From: SAR92 bacterium BACL16 MAG-120619-bin48
Lineage (GTDB): Bacteria; Pseudomonadota; Gammaproteobacteria; Pseudomonadales; Porticoccaceae
Assembly: GCA_001438605.1 (NCBI GenBank)
Contig: LIDE01000032.1
Span: 1 to 40,675 of the forward strand
Direction of reading: 5' to 3'
DNA length: 40,675 bases
The first letter of the stretch is position 1. Every line of letters starts with the position of its first letter. Shown one piece after another: positions 36,743 through 40,675 of this stretch. The notes beneath the pieces are model-generated. The model did no database searches, was not told where the DNA came from, and was given only the letters and a program-made list of their open reading frames with translations. The translations under genes were made by a program, and so were the position numbers.

Positions 36743-39700
36743 ATGCCACTCAATGCAACTCCCCAAACCCTGAAACGCCATCCCAGTTTTGAACGACTCT
36801 TAAGCGCTGCTCAAGCGCGCATTTTGTTGCTCGATGGCGCCATGGGAACCATGATTCAGCGACACAAGTTGGAAGAAGAGGATTTTCGCGGCGAGCGCTT
36901 TGCCGACTGGCATTGTGATATCAAGGGCAACAACGACCTGTTGAGCATCACACAGCCGACCATTATTTGCGATATTCACCGCGCCTACCTTGAAGCGGGC
37001 TCGGATATTATCGAGACGAACACCTTCAACTCCACGACCATTTCCCAAGCCGACTATGAGATGCAGGCGATTTCCCGGGAGATCAACGTCGCCTCTGCGC
37101 AGTTGGCGCGCCAAGCGGCAGATGAATATTCGACCCACGAACGCCCGCGCTTTGTCGCCGGTATTCTCGGCCCCACCAGCCGCACAGCCTCGCTATCGCC
37201 AGATGTCAACGATCCCGGTGCGCGAAATGTCACCTTTGATGTCCTCGTCGAGGCCTATTGTGAGTCCTGCGAAGCGCTGATTGAGGGCGGCAGCGATATC
37301 ATTATGGTGGAAACCATTTTTGATACTCTGAACGCCAAGGCCGCGCTGTTTGCCGTGCAACTGACCTTTGAAAAGCTCGGCTTCGAGCTGCCGATTATGA
37401 TTTCCGGCACCATTACCGACGCGAGCGGCCGCACCCTCTCTGGCCAGACGCCCGAGGCATTTTGGAATTCGGTACGCCACAGCAAGCCCATGAGCATTGG
37501 CCTAAACTGCGCGCTCGGGCCGAAAGAGCTGCGCCCTCACCTACTCGAAATATCCACGGTGGCAGACACACTGGTCAGCGCCCACCCCAACGCCGGACTG
37601 CCCAACGAGTTTGGTGGCTACGATTTAAACGCAGAAGAAATGGCCGCAACGGTTGCCGAGTTTGCCGAGTCTGGCATGCTTAACATTGTCGGAGGCTGCT
37701 GCGGCACTACACCAGACCATATTCGCGAAATCGCCAAGGCGGTGGCAACACTCTCCCCAAGAGCAATACCGACCATCGCCCCCGCCTGCCGTCTGTCAGG
37801 GTTGGAACCCTTCAATATTACGGCCGACTCGCTGTTTATTAATATCGGCGAGCGCTGCAATGTGACTGGCTCAGCGGTTTTTAAGCGCCTAATTCTACAA
37901 GAGGACTACGACGCAGCCCTCGAAGTGGCCCGCCAGCAGGTTCTTAATGGTGCGCAAATTATCGACGTCAATATGGACGAAGGTATGCTCGAGTCGCTGC
38001 CAGCGATGGTCAAGTTCCTCAACCTGCTTGCGGCAGAGCCCGATATCTCGCGCGTGCCACTAATGGTCGACTCGTCGAAATGGAGCGTGATAGAGGCGGG
38101 GCTGAAGTGCATTCAAGGCAAGCCCATCGTCAACTCAATCAGCCTGAAAGAAGGCGAAGCGGAATTTGTCGAAAAGGCCAGATTGTGTAAAAAATACGGT
38201 GCGGCGATTGTTGTCATGGCATTTGACGAAGACGGTCAAGCAGACAATTTGGCGCGACGCAAAGAAATCTGTCAGCGCAGCTACGACTTGCTGGTGAACC
38301 AGATTGGCTTTCCGGCTGAAGATATTATTTTTGATCCCAATGTGTTCGCCGTGGCCACCGGCATTGAAGAGCACAACCGCTACGGGCTCGATTTTATTGA
38401 AGCCACCGCATGGATTAAGCAAAACCTCCCCCATGCCATGATCAGCGGCGGTATTTCCAACGTCTCGTTTTCCTTCCGTGGCAACAATCCGGTTCGCGAA
38501 GCCATCCACTCGGTCTTCCTCTATCACGCGATTCGCGAAGGCCTGAGTATGGGCATAGTCAACGCCGGTCAGCTGGCAGTCTACGACGATCTGCCCACGG
38601 TGCTGCGCGAGGCGGTTGAAGATGTTGTGCTCTACCGCAACGAGCAAGCCACCGACGGACTGCTGGCGATTGCCGACAACTACCGCGGCGATGGCACCAC
38701 ACAATCCAAGACCGAAGATCTCAGCTGGCGCGAGGCAAGCGTTAACCGCCGCCTTGAATACGCCCTAGTCAAAGGCATCACAGCATTTATTGAGGAAGAC
38801 ACCGAAGAGGCTCGCCAAGGTGTCGCGCGACCGCTGCATGTGATTGAAGGCGCTTTAATGGATGGTATGAACACCGTCGGCGACCTATTTGGCTCCGGCA
38901 AAATGTTTTTGCCGCAAGTGGTCAAATCAGCACGCGTTATGAAGCAAGCCGTGGCCTACCTGCAGCCCTTTATCGAAGCGGAAAAAGACGTTGCCGCCAG
39001 CAGTAATGGCAAAATTTTGATGGCAACGGTAAAAGGCGATGTCCACGACATTGGTAAAAATATTGTCGGCGTGGTGCTGCAGTGCAACAACTACGAGGTA
39101 ATTGACCTTGGCGTGATGGTACCTGCGGAGAAAATTTTGCAGACAGCGCGCGCTGAAAATGTCGATATTATCGGGCTGTCGGGGCTAATTACCCCGTCGC
39201 TCGACGAAATGGTCACCCTGGGTAAAGAGATGCAGCGACAGGGTTTTGATATACCCCTGATGATTGGCGGCGCGACAACGTCGAAAGCCCACACTGCGGT
39301 GAAAATTGCGCCAACCTACAGCCGCAACCAAACCGTCTATGTGTCCGACGCCTCCCGCGCGGTGGGTGTGGCCAGCAAACTACTGAGCCCTGAACATCGC
39401 GATAGCTTTGTTGCAGAGATTCAGCGTGAGTACGATGCCGTGCGTCTGCGCACAGCCAATCGCACCTCGCAGGGTACCCTGTTTGCCTACGAAGATGCGG
39501 TAAAGCAAAAACTGCAGATTAACTGGCGCGACCACCAGCCCGAGCTGCCCAATACCCTTGGCGTAACGGTTTTAGACGACTATCCGCTGGAAACACTGGT
39601 GCCCTATATTGACTGGACGCCCTTTTTTATCACCTGGGACTTGGTCGGAAAATATCCCACCATCTTTAAGGACAACGTTGTTGGCGAGGCCGCTACTGCG

Positions 39701-40462
39701 CTATTCGCCGACGCACAGGCCTTACTGAAAAATATTATCGACAATAAACATCTGCGCGCCCGCGCTGTCTTTGGCCTGTGGCCGGCCAATACCGTCAACA
39801 CGGACGATATCGAAGTCTATAGCGACGAATCGCGCAGCCAAGTAGCTGCCACACTGCACCATATTCGCCAGCAAATTCAAAAGCCCGGCGGCAGTGACGA
39901 ATTAATTTCTCTGGCCGACTTTGTGGCACCAAAAGAGAGCTTGGTGAAAGACTATATTGGTGGATTTGCCGTGACTACCGGCATTGGCGCCGACGAATTG
40001 GCCGCGCAATACGAGGCCGCCCACGACGACTACAACGCTATCATGGTTAAAGCGCTGGCGGACCGGCTGGCGGAAGCGTTTGCCGAACATTTGCACCACC
40101 GTGTGCGGCAGGATTACTGGGGCTATGCGCCCGACGAGCAACTGGATAACGAGGCGTTGATCAAAGAGAAGTATCGCGGCATTCGACCGGCGCCTGGCTA
40201 TCCCGCCTGCCCTGATCACACCGAAAAAGGACAGCTTTTTGACTTGCTAGATGTCACCCACAATATTGGTATCACCTTGACAGAAAGCTACGCTATGCAC
40301 CCTGCCGCTGCGGTCAGTGGTTGGTACTTCGCCCACCCCGATGCCAAGTATTTTAACACCGGTAAAATTGCTCGCGATCAGTTACACTCCCTCGCGACAC
40401 GAAAAGGTGTTCCAGTTGCTGAGCTAGAGCGCTGGCTAACCCCGATTCTCAACGACGAATAA
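36743..40462 (+). CDS. metH: Cobalamin-dependent methionine synthase
   Basis: 1239 aa from ATG 36743 (E. coli 1227). Transfers a methyl group from 5-methyltetrahydrofolate to homocysteine through methylcobalamin. Modules in order: homocysteine/zinc domain (about 15-340) with Cys256 (GLNCALGP) and Cys319-Cys320 ([10 protein letters not shown]); pterin domain (about 370-640, [15 protein letters not shown]); B12 cap (about 660-760); B12 domain with the DxHxxG motif GDVHDIGKN (His768, lower cobalt ligand); and the C-terminal reactivation domain (about 920-1239) with the SAM-binding [12 protein letters not shown]. The frame is open to a GTG at 36656, but that region holds the promoter/palindrome, and the family N-terminus fits the later ATG. 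No cobalamin riboswitch was recognised in the short leader. Confidence 0.98.
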   Translation: MPLNATPQTLKRHPSFERLLSAAQARILLLDGAMGTMIQRHKLEEEDFRGERFADWHCDIKGNNDLLSITQPTIICDIHRAYLEAGSDIIETNTFNSTTISQADYEMQAISREINVASAQLARQAADEYSTHERPRFVAGILGPTSRTASLSPDVNDPGARNVTFDVLVEAYCESCEALIEGGSDIIMVETIFDTLNAKAALFAVQLTFEKLGFELPIMISGTITDASGRTLSGQTPEAFWNSVRHSKPMSIGLNCALGPKELRPHLLEISTVADTLVSAHPNAGLPNEFGGYDLNAEEMAATVAEFAESGMLNIVGGCCGTTPDHIREIAKAVATLSPRAIPTIAPACRLSGLEPFNITADSLFINIGERCNVTGSAVFKRLILQEDYDAALEVARQQVLNGAQIIDVNMDEGMLESLPAMVKFLNLLAAEPDISRVPLMVDSSKWSVIEAGLKCIQGKPIVNSISLKEGEAEFVEKARLCKKYGAAIVVMAFDEDGQADNLARRKEICQRSYDLLVNQIGFPAEDIIFDPNVFAVATGIEEHNRYGLDFIEATAWIKQNLPHAMISGGISNVSFSFRGNNPVREAIHSVFLYHAIREGLSMGIVNAGQLAVYDDLPTVLREAVEDVVLYRNEQATDGLLAIADNYRGDGTTQSKTEDLSWREASVNRRLEYALVKGITAFIEEDTEEARQGVARPLHVIEGALMDGMNTVGDLFGSGKMFLPQVVKSARVMKQAVAYLQPFIEAEKDVAASSNGKILMATVKGDVHDIGKNIVGVVLQCNNYEVIDLGVMVPAEKILQTARAENVDIIGLSGLITPSLDEMVTLGKEMQRQGFDIPLMIGGATTSKAHTAVKIAPTYSRNQTVYVSDASRAVGVASKLLSPEHRDSFVAEIQREYDAVRLRTANRTSQGTLFAYEDAVKQKLQINWRDHQPELPNTLGVTVLDDYPLETLVPYIDWTPFFITWDLVGKYPTIFKDNVVGEAATALFADAQALLKNIIDNKHLRARAVFGLWPANTVNTDDIEVYSDESRSQVAATLHHIRQQIQKPGGSDELISLADFVAPKESLVKDYIGGFAVTTGIGADELAAQYEAAHDDYNAIMVKALADRLAEAFAEHLHHRVRQDYWGYAPDEQLDNEALIKEKYRGIRPAPGYPACPDHTEKGQLFDLLDVTHNIGITLTESYAMHPAAAVSGWYFAHPDAKYFNTGKIARDQLHSLATRKGVPVAELERWLTPILNDE

Positions 40463-40481
40463 CTATTTTAAGCGAGCATCT

Positions 40482-40675
40482 GTGACCAACAGTCAACAAG
40501 CCGAAGAACAGTCCCCGGTCAAACCCAAAGTAAAACTGTGGTCGGTGGTAAAAAGTATTTTAGCCGCCGGTATTGGCGTGCAGAGCAACAAAAATCGTGA
40601 AAAGGACTTTCAGGAAGGCAGCCCACTGGCGTTTATTATCGGCGGGTTTGTTTTTACCCTGCTATTTATTGTCAC
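40482..40675 (+). CDS. DUF2970 domain protein (partial, runs off right edge)
   Basis: 64 complete codons from GTG 40482 with no stop before the edge. The sequence VKLWSVVKSILAAGIGVQSNKNREKDF followed by a hydrophobic helix (PLAFIIGGFVFTLLFIV) is the DUF2970 pattern: a short cytoplasmic region with a conserved GVQS-xxNRExDF motif and one C-terminal membrane helix. Family members are about 60-80 aa, so only a few residues are probably missing. Function unknown. It begins 19 bp after the metH stop with only a weak ribosome-binding site, so it is likely read through from metH. Confidence 0.8.
   Translation, partial: MTNSQQAEEQSPVKPKVKLWSVVKSILAAGIGVQSNKNREKDFQEGSPLAFIIGGFVFTLLFIV

Overview
The window looks like an ordinary chromosomal stretch of a free-living, aerobic, probably marine gammaproteobacterium of roughly 50-53% GC (estimated by eye). 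The protein sequences are closest in style to Pseudomonas- and Cellvibrionales-type bacteria. The gltA / sdhCDAB-sucAB-lpdA-sucCD layout, AcnB, NfuA, and the small DUF4389 and DUF2970 proteins all fit. I cannot name a genus.

Layout. 1-2905 (minus): a tandem DsbA/HCCA-isomerase-like protein, an FMN nitronate-monooxygenase-like protein and a DHH phosphoesterase cut by the left edge. 3096-6606 (plus): two exported enzymes, a metallo-beta-lactamase-fold hydrolase and a quinohemoprotein (PQQ + heme c) alcohol dehydrogenase. 6731-9446: aroC and prmB (minus) and folE (plus). 9859-12637 (plus): an envelope-lipid unit made of an EptA-type phosphoethanolamine transferase, a divergent PAP2 phosphatase and diacylglycerol kinase. 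12665-18264 (minus): an alpha/beta hydrolase, DUF4389, gpsA, htpG behind a near-perfect sigma-32 promoter, and a translationally coupled pair of hotdog thioesterases.

18265-18676 is the oddest non-coding stretch. It is strongly C-rich on the plus strand, carries two G-quadruplex-type motifs on the minus strand, and between them has a perfect 27-bp inverted repeat around a nested hairpin. It ends in the sucD terminator.

18677-31440 is the TCA-cycle core: sdhCDAB-sucAB-lpdA-sucCD on the minus strand, divergent from gltA. The gltA/sdhC intergenic region has recognisable sigma-70 promoters in both directions. miaE and a glutathione S-transferase-like gene follow (minus), then acnB (plus), nfuA (minus), cobalamin-dependent metH (plus) and a DUF2970 gene cut by the right edge. 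Together these genes cover citrate synthase, aconitase, 2-oxoglutarate dehydrogenase, succinyl-CoA synthetase and succinate dehydrogenase. Isocitrate dehydrogenase, fumarase and malate dehydrogenase are not in the window.

I saw no tRNA, rRNA, CRISPR array, transposase, integrase, prophage or toxin/defence genes. Most of the window is housekeeping. The signals worth a second look are the 18.3-18.6 kb structured spacer, the eptA-PAP2-dgkA unit with its structured leader, several unassigned palindromes and short repeats at TCA-gene and metH control regions, and enzymes with altered motifs (FMN protein without the usual His, PAP2 protein with variant motifs, DsbA-like protein without CXXC).
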